Shown: positions 1 through 8,568 of the stretch, one piece after another
How positions within the stretch are numbered: position 1 is the stretch's first letter
How the letters are laid out: each line of letters begins with the position of its first letter
DNA from: Agrobacterium cavarae
GTDB lineage: Bacteria; Pseudomonadota; Alphaproteobacteria; Rhizobiales; Rhizobiaceae
Direction: 5' to 3'
Assembly (NCBI RefSeq): GCF_004310285.1
Contig: NZ_SISF01000033.1
Coordinates: 1 to 64,000 of the forward strand
Length of the DNA stretch: 64,000 nt
The notes under the pieces: model-generated
What the model saw: only the letters and a program-made list of their open reading frames with translations
What the model was told of the DNA's origin: nothing
The model's database searches: none
Position numbers and translations under genes: made by a program

Positions 1-377
1 ACCGTGCGCAGCTTCTCGATCGCCTCATCCACGTCAACGATGCGATGCGGTTCGGCAAAAAGCGACACGGTGCGGATATCGGTTGCCAACACTTCGCCAT
101 TGCGATCCAGAAGATCTGGACGCGAGGCCATCAGCCTGTCGGCGGGCGCAATACTGGAAACGGTTTCCTGCTGGGCCAAGCCATATTGCACCAGACGACC
201 GCCGATGACGCCATAGAAGCAGACGAAGCCGAAAATCAGCAGGCCAACGCGGCTCTTGGCCTGCGAAGCGCGCTTCTTGCGTGCGCCCTCAAAGGCAGCA
301 TGGTCCGCTCCGCCGATCGTGCTGGCGGAAAAATGGGCCTTGCTCTTCAAAACCATGACGCGAGAGAGAAAAGACAT
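1..377 (-). CDS. ftsI: FtsI/PBP3 division transpeptidase, N-terminal part
   Basis: The frame is open to the window edge, so only about the first 125 residues are present. It begins MSFLSRVMVLKSKAHF, has a basic cytoplasmic stretch, one membrane segment near residues 44-63 (VGLLIFGFVCFYGVIGG), then the start of the periplasmic PBP dimerisation region with SRPDLLDRNGEVLATD, typical of class B penicillin-binding proteins. The family crosslinks septal peptidoglycan. The catalytic Ser-x-x-Lys lies outside the window. Its ATG overlaps the ftsL stop by one base (TGATG), so translation is coupled. The call rests on position in the division cluster plus the N-terminal motif. Confidence 0.93.
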   Translation of the reverse strand, partial: MSFLSRVMVLKSKAHFSASTIGGADHAAFEGARKKRASQAKSRVGLLIFGFVCFYGVIGGRLVQYGLAQQETVSSIAPADRLMASRPDLLDRNGEVLATDIRTVSLFAEPHRIVDVDEAIEKLRT

Positions 378-940
378 CAGTCCACCGATCCTGTTATCGT
401 TTCATCCATTTCGCCGGACTCGTCGCCAATCGGCGCTTTCGCAGCAGGCATTGGCTGCTTGGGCACACGGGCGACATGCGAGCGCGGTGCCGGTGCCGGA
501 ACAGGCTTGCCGCCAGTGGCGACGATCTGGCCGGCAGGTGCCGATTTCGGCTTGGCACCACCAAGTGTGGCGCCCGGCTTGGAGCCGTTGACAGCAGCAG
601 CAATCACATCCTCGACGCTCATGCCCTCCGGCTCGGGCGGCTGGGGCAGTTGGGAACGCAACATGGGCAGCTCCTGCGGCTGTGCGAGTTGCGTCGGTAG
701 CGTCGGCGTCAATTGAAGATCGGCCTGATACGCGTTCACCAGACGATGCAACCGGTTCGGCTGCGTCAGAAGCGCCCAGTCGGCCCGCAGAAGATCGATC
801 GTATCGCGCTCGAGTTTGATTTCGGCTTCAAGCTTCTTGACGGATTCAAGCTTGAGATCGGCCTGATGCTTGATGGAATAGGTGACGACGGCCGCTGACA
901 CCATCACGCCGACGAGAATGAGGTCGAGTGTGCGCAGCAT
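377..940 (-). CDS. ftsL: Cell division protein FtsL
   Basis: The protein has 187 residues: one N-terminal membrane helix (LILVGVMVSAAVVTYSI), a coiled-coil with heptad-like LKLESVKKLEAEIKLERDTI, and a proline/alanine-rich tail of about 90 residues. FtsL joins FtsB and FtsQ in the divisome and links to FtsI and FtsW. I start it at the ATG two bases after the rsmH stop, with GGAGGC just upstream inside rsmH; an upstream in-frame ATG seven codons earlier would overlap rsmH. The long Pro/Ala tail is longer than in E. coli FtsL (121 residues) and is common in rhizobial forms. It sits between rsmH and ftsI as in most bacteria. Confidence 0.88.
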   Translation of the reverse strand: MLRTLDLILVGVMVSAAVVTYSIKHQADLKLESVKKLEAEIKLERDTIDLLRADWALLTQPNRLHRLVNAYQADLQLTPTLPTQLAQPQELPMLRSQLPQPPEPEGMSVEDVIAAAVNGSKPGATLGGAKPKSAPAGQIVATGGKPVPAPAPRSHVARVPKQPMPAAKAPIGDESGEMDETITGSVD

Positions 941-941
941 G

Positions 942-1967
942 TCAGCCTCCCATCTTTTCAAGGCTGGCGAGATCGGGAAGTTCGAAAATGGAAATGTCTG
1001 CCGGACGTGCCGGAGCGGTGGTGCGAATGCCGGCGCGCAGCTTGGCGGACCGGGCGCGCGGGTTCAACTCCGCCTCTTCCTCGCTCGCTGCAATCATAGG
1101 CTTGCCGAGCGAATCGAAGATCGCCGGCTTGTCTTCCACCATCGGCATGTGGCGAGACCCTGCCGCGCGGCCGGAACGATCGGCGAAGTACTTCTTCACG
1201 ATACGGTCTTCCAGCGAGTGGAAGGTGACGACGACGAGACGTCCGCCGGGCTTCAACACCTGTTCGGCCGCAAACAAGGCCTTCGCCAGCTCGCCCAACT
1301 CGTCATTGACGAAGACGCGCAGCGCCTGGAAAACGCGGGTTGCGGGATGGATCTTGTCCTTCGCCTTGCGGGGCGTGACGATTTCGATCAGCCCGGCAAG
1401 GTCGCGCGTCGTGCGGAAGGGCTCTTCCGCGCGCTTCTTCTCGATGGCACGGGCAATGCGTCCTGACTGCTTTTCCTCACCGAGAAAGCCGAAGATCCGG
1501 ATCAAATCGCCGACCTTGCAGCGGTTGACGACATCGGCCGCAGAGACGCCGGATGCCGACATGCGCATGTCGAGCGGTCCGTTTTTCTGAAAGGAGAAGC
1601 CGCGCTCCGCCTCATCGATCTGCATGGAGGAGACACCGATATCCAGGACGACGCCATCAAGGCCTTGTGCAGGCGCATGCGCTGCCAGATCGGAAAACTG
1701 CGATTGAATAAGAGAGAGCCGCCCGCCATTGGCGACAACCATCGGCTGGCCGCCAGCGATGGCAGTCGGATCACGGTCGAGAGCAATGACATTCGCACCG
1801 CGCTCGAGGATCGCCTGGGTATAGCCGCCAGCACCGAATGTACCGTCGAGAATGACCTTGCCTTCCGCGGGATCGAGCGCGCTTAGAACTTCGCGCAGGA
1901 GAACCGGAATGTGGCGAACAGGTCCGCCACCGGCATCAGAAGATCGTCCGCCAGAATTCGCCGCCAT
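942..1967 (-). CDS. rsmH: 16S rRNA m4C1402 methyltransferase RsmH (MraW)
   Basis: The 341-residue protein matches the RsmH family in length and motifs: GPVRHIPVLLREVL at the N-terminus, the SAM-binding DGTFGAGGYT, IALDRDP, VLDIGVSSMQ and the substrate motif RGFSFQKNGPLDMRM. The enzyme N4-methylates C1402 of 16S rRNA using S-adenosylmethionine. The frame stays open far upstream through mraZ, but the family N-terminus fits the ATG at 1967, which lies 14 bases after the mraZ stop. It is the second gene of the mraZ-rsmH-ftsL-ftsI operon. Confidence 0.95.
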   Translation of the reverse strand: MAANSGGRSSDAGGGPVRHIPVLLREVLSALDPAEGKVILDGTFGAGGYTQAILERGANVIALDRDPTAIAGGQPMVVANGGRLSLIQSQFSDLAAHAPAQGLDGVVLDIGVSSMQIDEAERGFSFQKNGPLDMRMSASGVSAADVVNRCKVGDLIRIFGFLGEEKQSGRIARAIEKKRAEEPFRTTRDLAGLIEIVTPRKAKDKIHPATRVFQALRVFVNDELGELAKALFAAEQVLKPGGRLVVVTFHSLEDRIVKKYFADRSGRAAGSRHMPMVEDKPAIFDSLGKPMIAASEEEAELNPRARSAKLRAGIRTTAPARPADISIFELPDLASLEKMGG

Positions 1968-1981
1968 TCCGTGTCCCCGCC

Positions 1982-2422
1982 TTATACGGGACGAACAGCA
2001 GAAAAACTGCGCCCCGTTCTTGCCGCCGTCTGCGCCTCGTGAAACGCTTCCGGCTGCCACAACTGAAAATGATCCGCCCGACCGACAAAGGTCACTTCGG
2101 TGGTGATGGAGGTGAAGTCCCGGATGAAATCCGTGACCATCAACCGCCCTTCCCCGTCGAGCTTCATGAACACGCCGCCACCGTGAACCAGCAGCGACAT
2201 TGCATTGGCTTCCGGCGAAAACGCATCCATCGACGCGATCTGCCGCTCGTAGCGATCCAACAGGTCCGGCCCGCCAATGCTGATGGCCGGAAAAGCGAAA
2301 TCCTGAAGACAATAAAGCTCCTGAATGTCGCGTTGCGCCAGCACCGAACGAAACGCGGATGGAACCGAAACGCGCCCCTTGGCGTCGATCCTGTTCGTCA
2401 CGTTCGATAAAAAGCGCCCCAT
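1982..2422 (-). CDS. mraZ: Transcriptional regulator MraZ
   Basis: The protein has 146 residues. The start MGRFLSNVTNRIDAKGRVSVPS is the hallmark of the AbrB-like MraZ fold, and a second copy (KLDGEGRLMVTDFIRDF) follows near residues 85-100. MraZ binds DNA repeats upstream of its own gene and controls the division and cell-wall cluster. Codons before the chosen ATG are in frame but lack family similarity. It is the first gene of the cluster, and the TGGG repeats at 2584-2618 are its likely target. Confidence 0.93.
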   Translation of the reverse strand: MGRFLSNVTNRIDAKGRVSVPSAFRSVLAQRDIQELYCLQDFAFPAISIGGPDLLDRYERQIASMDAFSPEANAMSLLVHGGGVFMKLDGEGRLMVTDFIRDFTSITTEVTFVGRADHFQLWQPEAFHEAQTAARTGRSFSAVRPV

Positions 2423-2583
2423 ATGACAACTCGCCAGAAACGCCTGAAGCCGCATGCTCAGGCGACACCGATACGCACGACAAATCGCTGACCGGCAGAA
2501 CAAAAAGTCCTGCAGCCTTGGAAAGGCCTTGTCTCCGTTTCAGCGATTGCGGGTCAAAAACACGACCCCTTGTGGTGTGCATT

Positions 2584-2618
2584 TGGGATACCATGGGACA
2601 CTATGGGCGTCAATGGGA
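2584..2618. promoter_or_regulatory. MraZ operator: four TGGG repeats with 10-bp period
   Basis: On the plus strand TGGG occurs at 2584, 2594, 2604 and 2614, exactly one helical turn apart (TTTGGGATAC, CATGGGACAC, TATGGGCGTC, AATGGGAGAA). MraZ is known to bind TGGGN repeats separated by five bases, usually three of them. The array lies about 160 bases before the mraZ ATG. The rest of the 388-base gap between mraZ and rnpB (2423-2810) presumably holds the promoter and leader; I see no reading frame or other convincing motif in it. Confidence 0.85.
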
Positions 2619-2810
2619 GAAGGCGGCGCGAACCGACTTCGGATTCGAATATTCATATCCCGTTAAGTTTAACGAATGGTTTACCGGCAACCATTTCACG
2701 CGGCATCTCTGCCTTCCGTTACGGAAGTTTTAATGAAAAATAATTCAACGATAACAATGACCTATTGCGATCGCCGGAATCGGCTTCGCATGAGGAATGA
2801 AAAAGAGAGA

Positions 2811-3226
2811 AATCGCCAGTTGGCCTGTAAGCCGGGTTCTGTATGGCCCCGGTTTGACCCGGAACGTGGCAGCCATTCATCTGGGACGACATTTGCATGC
2901 CGCCTCGCGCAACCCACCCGGATGACTCGCCCAGAAACAGGCTGTAGGCACTGCTTTCGCGGCACCCCACGTCATCCCTATTCGGTCTTGCTCCCGGTGG
3001 GGTTTACCATGCCACCCCTGTTACCAGCGGCGCGGTGGGCTCTTACCCCACCCTTTCACCCTTACCACCTGAAAGGTGGCGGTCTACTCTCTGCGGCACT
3101 TTCCCTAGGGTCGCCCCCGCCGGACGTTATCCGGCACCGTGTTTCCGTGGAGCCCGGACTTTCCTCACCTTACCGCCTTTCGACATTGGTAAAGCGCGGC
3201 TGCCCGGCCAACTGGCACGCGCTCCT
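2811..3226 (-). ncRNA. rnpB: RNase P RNA (M1 RNA)
   Basis: The minus strand reads as an A-type RNase P RNA. Near the 5' end the conserved GAGGAAAGTCCGGGCTCC is followed by the P3/P4 region; the middle has GGTAAGGGTGAAAGGGTG and GTAAGAGCCCACCGCG; the 3' part has CAGAACCCGGCTTACAG. The ends CGTGCCAGTTGGCC and GGCCAACTGGCG pair to close P1. A run CTCTCTTTTT just past the 3' end may stop transcription. Ends are estimated to within about 10 bases. Protein-like open frames across it are shadows. The RNA is the catalytic part of the enzyme that trims tRNA 5' leaders. Confidence 0.95.
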
Positions 3227-3302
3227 TAGACGGGTTCAAGATGAAAAGCCAACGGAAAATCGCCGCAAGTTGGGCTGCGGTTAAAGGGAGCCGCCAGACT
3301 TA

Positions 3303-4493
3303 CTAAGCGAAGGCCGGTGCGAAATCCGTCTCGTATCCTTCGTCCTCGATATGGCCTTGGACCAACAGCACCGCGCCGAGCCGCCCGATCTCATCTGAAC
3401 TCTTTGCGGCTGCGCCACAGCCGCCGGTCAGAACCGCAATCCGCCCAGACCCGCAATAACCGATCGCCGGATAGCCGCTTGGCGTGTAGGATGTGACGCA
3501 GCCCGCCATCGACAGTCGTGTCACATCGATGCTGGGAACAAGCATCTCTATGATTGCTGCGAAATTATCCCGCACCTCAGGCTTTCCGCCAGTCCGGAAC
3601 CAGGCGCGGATCTCCGCATCCGTACCGAGCAGAATATTTTCCGGATCGCCGCCAATCTTCAGATAGGCCTTGCCATCGGGATAGACGACTGGCGGCAGAA
3701 GATAGATATGCTTGGTCGGGTCACTCGGCTCATAGATCAGCGACGGCATTTCTGAAAAGCCTCGAAGATCTGCATCATCGACCTCGAAGAATGCAACGGT
3801 GCGAGCATACACCTTCATCGAAAGTGGCTGCGGCAATAGCCCTTCCGCAATCGAAAATCCGCCCGCAGCCACGAGCACCTTTTCCGCCGTGTAGCTTTTG
3901 CCGGAGGCAGTGGTGACGGTCGCCACTCCACCCTCGTCCCGGACCGAAACGACAATATCGTCATAGCGCGTCACGCCGCGCTTTTCCGCTGCCAGGATTT
4001 GCGCCCGCACCAGTTCGCGTGGATTGATGTGACCGGCATTGCGCCTTTCGAAGACACCTTCGCAACCGCTTTCGAAGGAAAAATACGGGAAGCGCTCGAT
4101 CAACTCGGCATCCCCAAAAACGTCGGTATCCACCCCAAGCGTCTCGGCCGCAGCGCAGACATTCTCGATATAGGGCACACCCGTGCCACGCGCCTTGCCG
4201 ACAATCAGGCAGCCGAACTCGTGGTAGAAGCCTATCCCGCTCTCGCGCTCGATCTCCCGGTAGCGCCCAATCGAACGATTGGCGAGCCGCGCCCAATCCG
4301 CATCGTCATCGATGGTCCGCGTGATCCGCGCCGCATCGTAATGGCTGGCAAACACGCCCTGATGATTTCGGATGTCGGCGGGCTCATGCGGCCCGATCAG
4401 CGCCACACCATCCGATTCGAGAGACAGATGCCGGGCAGCAGCGGCCCCCATCATGCCCGCACCGACGACGATATATTTGAACTGCGCTGCCAT
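3303..4493 (-). CDS. FAD-dependent amine/sarcosine oxidase-like protein, copy 1
   Basis: The 396-residue protein belongs to the DAO (glycine/D-amino-acid oxidase) family. The N-terminal YIVVGAGMMGAAAARHL is an FAD-binding GxGxxG fold, and the C-terminal GRIAVLTGGCGAAAKSSDEIGRLGA is the second FAD contact region. Such enzymes oxidise secondary or primary amines, giving an imine and often H2O2. Substrate is not evident. I chose the ATG at 4493 because GAGAG precedes it; an in-frame TTG four codons upstream is the alternative. The next gene upstream, 4606-5793, is a clear paralogue on the same strand. Confidence 0.82.
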   Translation of the reverse strand: MAAQFKYIVVGAGMMGAAAARHLSLESDGVALIGPHEPADIRNHQGVFASHYDAARITRTIDDDADWARLANRSIGRYREIERESGIGFYHEFGCLIVGKARGTGVPYIENVCAAAETLGVDTDVFGDAELIERFPYFSFESGCEGVFERRNAGHINPRELVRAQILAAEKRGVTRYDDIVVSVRDEGGVATVTTASGKSYTAEKVLVAAGGFSIAEGLLPQPLSMKVYARTVAFFEVDDADLRGFSEMPSLIYEPSDPTKHIYLLPPVVYPDGKAYLKIGGDPENILLGTDAEIRAWFRTGGKPEVRDNFAAIIEMLVPSIDVTRLSMAGCVTSYTPSGYPAIGYCGSGRIAVLTGGCGAAAKSSDEIGRLGAVLLVQGHIEDEGYETDFAPAFA

Positions 4494-4605
4494 AACTGCT
4501 CTCAACCGATTTCAGATTCTGCGTCAAAGACTTGTAGCGGCTTCCTGATTCACTGACAGAGGGATTTGAGGCTTTGATGAAGGACTGCGTCCGGACACAT
4601 GGCCG

Positions 4606-5793
4606 TCAGACGAACACCGGCGCCATCTGCGCTGCAAAATTGTCCTCGCTCAACTGCCCCTCAAGAAGAAGCACCGCCCCAAGCCGGCCAATCTCATCGG
4701 AAGATTTGGCCGAAACGAAATTGCCACCGGTCAGCACCGCAATATTGGAAGACGATGTGTAGCCGATATAGGGGTAACCGGTGCGGGTAATGGAGGCAAC
4801 ACAGGAGCCGGAGGTGACGGGGCATCCTGCAAGAGCAGGCATCAACTCGATGGCGCGACGAACAAGGAAATCCACCTCACTTGCAGTTCCATCGGAATGG
4901 AACCACTGGACCGCCTGATCGAGCGTTTCCAGCCTGCCCTTCTCACTCTCCCCGCCAATCTTCAAATAGACCTTGCCATCCGGATAGCGAACAGGTGGCA
5001 AGATGTAGACGATGTCGTCTTCGCTCGCCGCCAGCACAATGGTGGAGGGCATGCCAGCAAAGGCTTCCTGCTTCTCCTCGTTCAGTTCGAAGAAGGCGAT
5101 GGTGCGGCCTGTTGCCGCCATGTCCACTTTAAGAGGCAGAATGTCGGCCATATTGGTGAAGCCGCCCGCTGCGACGATCACCTTCTCCGCCGTGTATCGA
5201 TGCCCCTCCGAGGTCTCTATTTCGACGCCTGAACCGCCATCGAAGACCTTCACCACCGTCTGACGAAGGATAGAAGCGCCCTGTTGCCGGGCAATCGTGA
5301 TTTGAGCCTTCACCAAGGCGCGTGGATTGACGTAACCGGCATTGTGCGGCTCGAACCAGCCATGGTGATCGTCCGGCAGAGAGAACATTGGAAAACGAGA
5401 GGAAAGCGCGTCCGGCTCGTAGGTCTCGACTGTCAGACCCAGAGCGTCTTTCCTGCTCATAGCGCCCGAGACATAATCACCGGCCAGCCTATTGCCATCG
5501 CCGGTGAAGAGGCAGCCTACCTCGTGATAAAACCGGACGCCGCTCTTTTTCTCGATCTCGGCATATCGTTCGATCGAGCGCTTCGCGAGTTCCGCCCATA
5601 CCGGGTCGCCGTCAAAACCGCGCGTGATCCGCGCCTCGTCATAATGGCTGGAGAACACGCCGTAATGGTTCTTGCGGTCTGTCGGTTCGGCAGGACCGAT
5701 CAGCGCCACGCCGTCCGTCTGCGAGGAAAGATGACGTGCCGCAGCGGCTCCCATCATTCCAGCTCCGATCACGATGTATCTGAAGTCGGTCAT
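4606..5793 (-). CDS. FAD-dependent amine/sarcosine oxidase-like protein, copy 2
   Basis: The 395-residue protein has the same architecture as its downstream neighbour: YIVIGAGMMGAAAARHL at residues 6-22 for FAD binding, a central DAO substrate domain, and SNIAVLTGGNFVSAKSSDEIGRLG near the end. The first 95 residues match the neighbour at well over half of positions, pointing to a tandem duplication. GGGAGCG precedes the ATG. About 110 bases separate the two genes, so they may be one transcript. Substrate is unknown. One conserved contrast is GGNFVSAKSSDE here against GGCGAAAKSSDE in copy 1. Confidence 0.82.
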   Translation of the reverse strand: MTDFRYIVIGAGMMGAAAARHLSSQTDGVALIGPAEPTDRKNHYGVFSSHYDEARITRGFDGDPVWAELAKRSIERYAEIEKKSGVRFYHEVGCLFTGDGNRLAGDYVSGAMSRKDALGLTVETYEPDALSSRFPMFSLPDDHHGWFEPHNAGYVNPRALVKAQITIARQQGASILRQTVVKVFDGGSGVEIETSEGHRYTAEKVIVAAGGFTNMADILPLKVDMAATGRTIAFFELNEEKQEAFAGMPSTIVLAASEDDIVYILPPVRYPDGKVYLKIGGESEKGRLETLDQAVQWFHSDGTASEVDFLVRRAIELMPALAGCPVTSGSCVASITRTGYPYIGYTSSSNIAVLTGGNFVSAKSSDEIGRLGAVLLLEGQLSEDNFAAQMAPVFV

Positions 5794-5864
5794 CCTGCGC
5801 TCCCTCGTACAGCGCCGTGCGTACTATTGGACGCACAAAGGACGCTTTACCTTTTTGAATCGAC

Positions 5865-5908
5865 GCATCGTGCTTTCCGAAAATCGCATCCGATTTTCGG
5901 GCCGATGC
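5865..5908. repeat. Palindromic intergenic element
   Basis: A perfect inverted repeat CCGAAAATCG / CGATTTTCGG (5877-5900, loop CATC) sits inside an outer pair GCATCG (5865-5870) / CGATGC (5903-5908). It lies between the second amine-oxidase gene start and the lytic transglycosylase stop. The layout, GCATC then about seven bases then CCGAAAA, recurs at 55397-55440. It looks like a rhizobial REP-like palindrome; a role as terminator for either flanking gene is not excluded. Confidence 0.55.
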
Positions 5909-5970
5909 TGTCGCCGTTCTCGACTAACAAAATCTGCCGGCAGAAAGAAGCCCAAACCGCACCGACACGA

Positions 5971-6507
5971 TCATCCCTGGAGCAGCGCCTGCACCTTGCC
6001 GCAATAGGCCTTCGACACCGGGTTCATGCGGGTTGCCCCATGCCCTGCATTGTAGCGCAAAATGGTGCTGCAGACTTCGCCGCCACCCAGTTGATGCGCC
6101 GTGGCGAGATATTGCATACCCCAGCGGATATTGGTTTCCGGATCGTAGAGCGCGTTCACCGTGCCGCGATAGCCCATCATCCGTGCGGTGGCGGGCTTGA
6201 TCTGCATGAGCCCGACTTCGCCGGCACTTCCGCGGGCCTTCGGATTGAACCGGCTTTCCACCGAAACGACCGCATGCGCCAGGTTGGTCGGCACGCCGTA
6301 ACGCTTGGCATATTTGACGATAAGATCGGAGTAATCGTTCTTCAGCGTGGCAGGAAGGGTTCGCTCAGGGATGGGGTAACCGGGTTTACGGAAATAGGTC
6401 TGCAGCGTCACGGTCTTGGTTTTCACGTCATCCTTGGCAACAACAATTCCGGTCTGCGCGGCCAGCATCGAGGTGCAGACCGAGACAGCAACAATCACTC
6501 TTCTCAT
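5971..6507 (-). CDS. Lytic transglycosylase, SLT domain
   Basis: The 178-residue protein begins with a signal peptide (MRRVIVAVSVCTSMLAAQTG), so it acts in the periplasm. The SLT domain has the catalytic Glu84 in VESRFNP, followed by GEVGLMQIKPATA and NIRWGMQYL, the usual goose-lysozyme-like motifs. The family cleaves the MurNAc-GlcNAc bond and forms 1,6-anhydroMurNAc. The frame extends 68 codons upstream without similarity; the ATG at 6507 is preferred for the signal peptide and an upstream GGAG. It is close to an amidase with an AmpD-like core. Confidence 0.9.
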   Translation of the reverse strand: MRRVIVAVSVCTSMLAAQTGIVVAKDDVKTKTVTLQTYFRKPGYPIPERTLPATLKNDYSDLIVKYAKRYGVPTNLAHAVVSVESRFNPKARGSAGEVGLMQIKPATARMMGYRGTVNALYDPETNIRWGMQYLATAHQLGGGEVCSTILRYNAGHGATRMNPVSKAYCGKVQALLQG

Positions 6508-6642
6508 CAGTAGAAATAGTCTCCAGTCACAAAGACATCCAGTAATGGACGCGCAAGGGCACGCATCGGGAAAGTCACGGGGACGATCCTCCGGAAAATC
6601 TTCGTCATTGATATTGACGGCGTCTAGGACAACACCCAGCCA

Positions 6643-6660
6643 GCCGCATTTCGATGCGGC
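6643..6660. terminator. Short GC hairpin, possible terminator
   Basis: GCCGCAT and ATGCGGC flank a TTCG tetraloop (6650-6653 on the plus strand). It lies between the amidase stop and the next minus-strand gene. There is no good T-run on the minus side, so the terminator role is uncertain. Nothing else is evident in 6508-6754. Confidence 0.35.
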
Positions 6661-6754
6661 GTTTAAAGTCGGCCAATAAGGATTTACTGTGGCAAGGGCC
6701 TGAGACCGCAATCTGGACCAGCGTCGATCACGCCGCTTTTATCGACAACGACGC

Positions 6755-7522
6755 CTACGCGCGCTTGAACTTCGGCAGTTGCGAAATCAACCGGTGCAGC
6801 GTGTCGATGGTGGAAAAATCGGCGATGCCATCCACCAGCGCAGGCCGGAAATGCCGCTGGAAAGCGGCGACTGCGCCTTCCGTCTTTTCACAATAACTGC
6901 CCGAAATTTCAACGCCGTAGCCATACAGCGACAGCATGGACTGCAAGGCCTCAACCGGTTGTCCGCTATCGCCGCGCTGGAAGAAGCGTCCGCCGCCGAT
7001 TGGCGCGGGCTGGACCCAGTGGCCGACGCCCTTCTGCGACAGGATGTCCCATGGGAACTTCTCGCCCGGATCCACTTTGCGAACAGGGGCAATATCGGAG
7101 TGCGCGAGCACCCGCTCCGGCGCAATCGACCACCGCGCGCCACAGTCGCGACATAATTCGGCAACGGCGTCGATCTGGGCTTTAGGAAAATCCGGCAGTC
7201 CCGCAGGGTGGCCGCCATTTGCGATCTCGATGCCGATCGAGCGGGAGTTCAGATCGATTTCGCCCGCCCAGAAGCTCTTGCCCGCATGCCAGGCGCGGCG
7301 GCTCTCCGGCACCATCTGAATGACATGTCCGTCTTCAAAAACGAGGTAGTGGCTGGAAACCTGGCTTTCCGGGTCGCAAAGCCAGGACAGCGCGCGCTCG
7401 GCGCTTTCCATGCCCGTATAGTGAAGAATGATGGAATCGGGTGCGCTCACCCCCACCCGCTCGCCGTGGTTTGGCGAGCGCTGGACGCTGGCACCGGCAT
7501 AATCCGGCAGAAAGTCACTCAT
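6755..7522 (-). CDS. N-acetylmuramoyl-L-alanine amidase, AmpD-like, with PG-binding domain
   Basis: The 255-residue protein is an amidase_2 enzyme. Candidate zinc ligands are His34 (ILHYTGM), His141 and Asp151 in HSDIAPVRKVD; these match AmpD spacing. Residues about 180-245 form a peptidoglycan-binding domain (FQRGDSGQPVEALQSML ... VDGIADFSTIDTL), which E. coli AmpD lacks but AmiD-type enzymes have. No signal peptide is obvious, so a cytoplasmic anhydromuropeptide-recycling role is possible. Its ATG overlaps the stop of the J-domain gene by four bases (ATGA), so the two are co-translated. Confidence 0.88.
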   Translation of the reverse strand: MSDFLPDYAGASVQRSPNHGERVGVSAPDSIILHYTGMESAERALSWLCDPESQVSSHYLVFEDGHVIQMVPESRRAWHAGKSFWAGEIDLNSRSIGIEIANGGHPAGLPDFPKAQIDAVAELCRDCGARWSIAPERVLAHSDIAPVRKVDPGEKFPWDILSQKGVGHWVQPAPIGGGRFFQRGDSGQPVEALQSMLSLYGYGVEISGSYCEKTEGAVAAFQRHFRPALVDGIADFSTIDTLHRLISQLPKFKRA

Positions 7523-8271
7523 GCGACGCGGCGTTCTCTCTCGATGGCCGCATAGGCGGCATTGAGTGCCGCCATACGCTCATTCGCAGCCGCATGCAAT
7601 TCCATCGGAACGCCACGGGCAATGAGCTTGTCGGGGTGATGCTCGGCCACCAGCAGACGGTATCGCTTGCGAATATCGGAGAAGTCGTCGGATGGCGAAA
7701 CGCCGAGGACGCGGTAGGGATCGCGACCGTCCATGTGGACATGGCGCGCCATGATCGTTTCGAAATGATCCTCGGTGATCCGGAAGATTTCCGCGATCCG
7801 TCCGAGAAAGGCCATTTCACGCTCGTGAATCAGGCCATCGGCCTTGGCAATGTGGAACAGGCCATCGACGACGCTTTCCAGCATCTCGCAATTTTCCCGG
7901 CCCGTACCGCAGAGACCCGCAAGCCGCTCGGCATAGGCCTCATAACCGGCAACATCCTGACGCGCGAGGTTATAGAGCCTTGCGACGTTCTTGGCTTCCT
8001 CTTCGGGAAAATCGAATATCTGGCGAAAGGCGCGCACCTCGGCATCGTTCACGACACCGTCAGCCTTCGCCATCTTGGCAGAAAGAGCAATGATTGCGAC
8101 GGAGAAGGAGACCTTGCGGCGGGTTTCCGGATCGCCTTCGAAAACGGTGCGAACCGCTTCGATGACGCGACCCAGCACGTTTCCTGCCGCTTCGCCGATC
8201 GCGCCGAGCAGCCGCTCCCAAAGGGATGAAATGTGCAAACAGGCGAAATCGAACATCATGTCTCTCAGCAT
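7519..8271 (-). CDS. TerB-like / J-domain (DjlA-type) co-chaperone
   Basis: The 250-residue protein has a TerB-type acidic helical domain at about 55-172 (MAKADGVVNDAEVRAF and IAKADGLIHEREMAFL repeats) and a C-terminal J-domain at about 184-242 with the essential HPD at 212-214 (EHHPDK). J-domains stimulate DnaK ATPase. E. coli DjlA has an N-terminal membrane anchor; here only a short hydrophobic start (MFDFACLHISSLW) is seen. The ATG at 8271 has GGAG at good spacing; an ATG eight codons upstream is the alternative. It is coupled to the downstream amidase gene. Confidence 0.85.
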   Translation of the reverse strand: MLRDMMFDFACLHISSLWERLLGAIGEAAGNVLGRVIEAVRTVFEGDPETRRKVSFSVAIIALSAKMAKADGVVNDAEVRAFRQIFDFPEEEAKNVARLYNLARQDVAGYEAYAERLAGLCGTGRENCEMLESVVDGLFHIAKADGLIHEREMAFLGRIAEIFRITEDHFETIMARHVHMDGRDPYRVLGVSPSDDFSDIRKRYRLLVAEHHPDKLIARGVPMELHAAANERMAALNAAYAAIERERRVA

Positions 8272-8568
8272 GACGGCTCCATGGTGTGAATGCAAGACGC
8301 ATAAAGGTCGCAGATCATTAAGTTTTCGTCATCTTAGCTTCGCCTTATGCTGATCGTCTGACACCGTCGTAACAGCTTTTCCACAAGCCGGTTCCGAGGT
8401 CGTCGACACTTCTTGGCATTGAAACGATTATATTCGCCAAGCAGTTCACCGATATTCGAAAATACCGAGAAATACCCGTTTTTCTTGAGAAATTCACTTT
8501 ACATGCAAAACAGGCTGTCGCATCCATTTGCCCCAACACGCATTGAGAACCGACAAAGGAGAGCCCCA

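Noticed and set aside
942..2594. One 550-codon frame covering rsmH and mraZ region
   Set aside because: RsmH homology begins at the ATG 1967. The upstream part is an accidental open frame antisense to nothing but out of frame with mraZ.
2676..3284. Long plus-strand open frame (about 200 codons) over the rnpB region
   Set aside because: The stretch is the RNase P RNA on the minus strand; the frame has no protein-like motif and no ribosome site.
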